From NCBI GenBank assembly GCA_934481505.1, contig CAKSPP010000052.1, forward strand, positions 1-8,240: 8,240 bases of DNA. Reading direction: 5' to 3'. Position 1 is the first letter of the stretch; each line of letters starts with the position of its first letter. The notes under the pieces were generated by a model. It did not search any database and was not told the origin of the DNA. It saw only the letters and a program-made list of their open reading frames with translations. The position numbers and the translations under genes are program-made. This document shows, piece after piece, positions 8,183 through 8,240 of the stretch. This DNA comes from an uncultured Eubacteriales bacterium (lineage in GTDB: Bacteria > Bacillota > Clostridia > Oscillospirales > UBA644).

Positions 8183-8191
8183 AAATTTCCC

Positions 8192-8240
8192 ATGGCAAAA
8201 GCTAAATTCGAAAGAACCAAACCCCATGTTAATATCGGTA
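8192..8240 (+). CDS. tuf: Elongation factor Tu, N-terminal 16 codons, 3' end outside window
   Basis: Only the first 16 codons are present, reading MAKAKFERTKPHVNIG, which is the characteristic EF-Tu N-terminus leading to the P-loop GHVDHGKT expected just beyond the edge. EF-Tu is the cytosolic GTPase that carries aminoacyl-tRNA to the ribosomal A site. The strong Shine-Dalgarno and the position directly after fusA are as in the str operon of Firmicutes. The rest of the gene, and whether a second tuf copy exists, cannot be judged from this window. Confidence 0.96.
   Translation, partial: MAKAKFERTKPHVNIG

Overview
The window is a housekeeping stretch of a bacterial chromosome. It holds the distal end of an RNA polymerase operon joined to the str (streptomycin/elongation factor) operon, all on the + strand: rpoB (3' end only), rpoC, rpsL, rpsG, fusA and the first codons of tuf. 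The order, the Firmicutes-type lengths (beta' of 1193 aa without the large enterobacterial insertion, S12 of 139 aa) and near-perfect AAGGAGG ribosome binding sites point to a Gram-positive Firmicute, most likely class Clostridia. G+C is moderate by eye, with many C-ending codons and frequent AGA for arginine, which would suit an uncultured gut clostridium, but genus cannot be read from the sequence.

Layout: bases 1-1138 encode the C-terminal third of RpoB, ending in a very acidic tail. Bases 1153-4734 encode RpoC, with a start signal that overlaps the rpoB stop. Bases 4735-4926 hold a UUCG-capped hairpin (probable intrinsic terminator), an A/T-rich UP-like block and a strong sigma-A-type promoter with an extended -10. 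These separate the polymerase genes from the str genes. Bases 4927-5346 encode S12. Bases 5347-5507 are an unusually long rpsL-rpsG spacer with potential RNA hairpins and a repeated 9-mer. Bases 5508-5978 encode S7, 6020-8101 encode EF-G, and tuf begins at 8192 after a hairpin and a 45-nt A-rich leader lacking G.

Together the genes make the catalytic core of RNA polymerase (beta, beta') and the decoding and translocation machinery (S12, S7, EF-G, EF-Tu). Expression is probably organised as two transcription units with partial read-through between them, and with local translational control in the str unit.

I found no mobile element, CRISPR array, tRNA or rRNA, defence gene or new coding system. 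The observations worth a second look are regulatory or at single-residue level: the rpsL-rpsG leader, the rpoC-rpsL junction lacking the L7Ae-type gene found there in Bacillus, an Arg in S12 at the streptomycin-associated Lys position, an N-terminal extension on RpoC, the acidic RpoB tail and the tuf leader.
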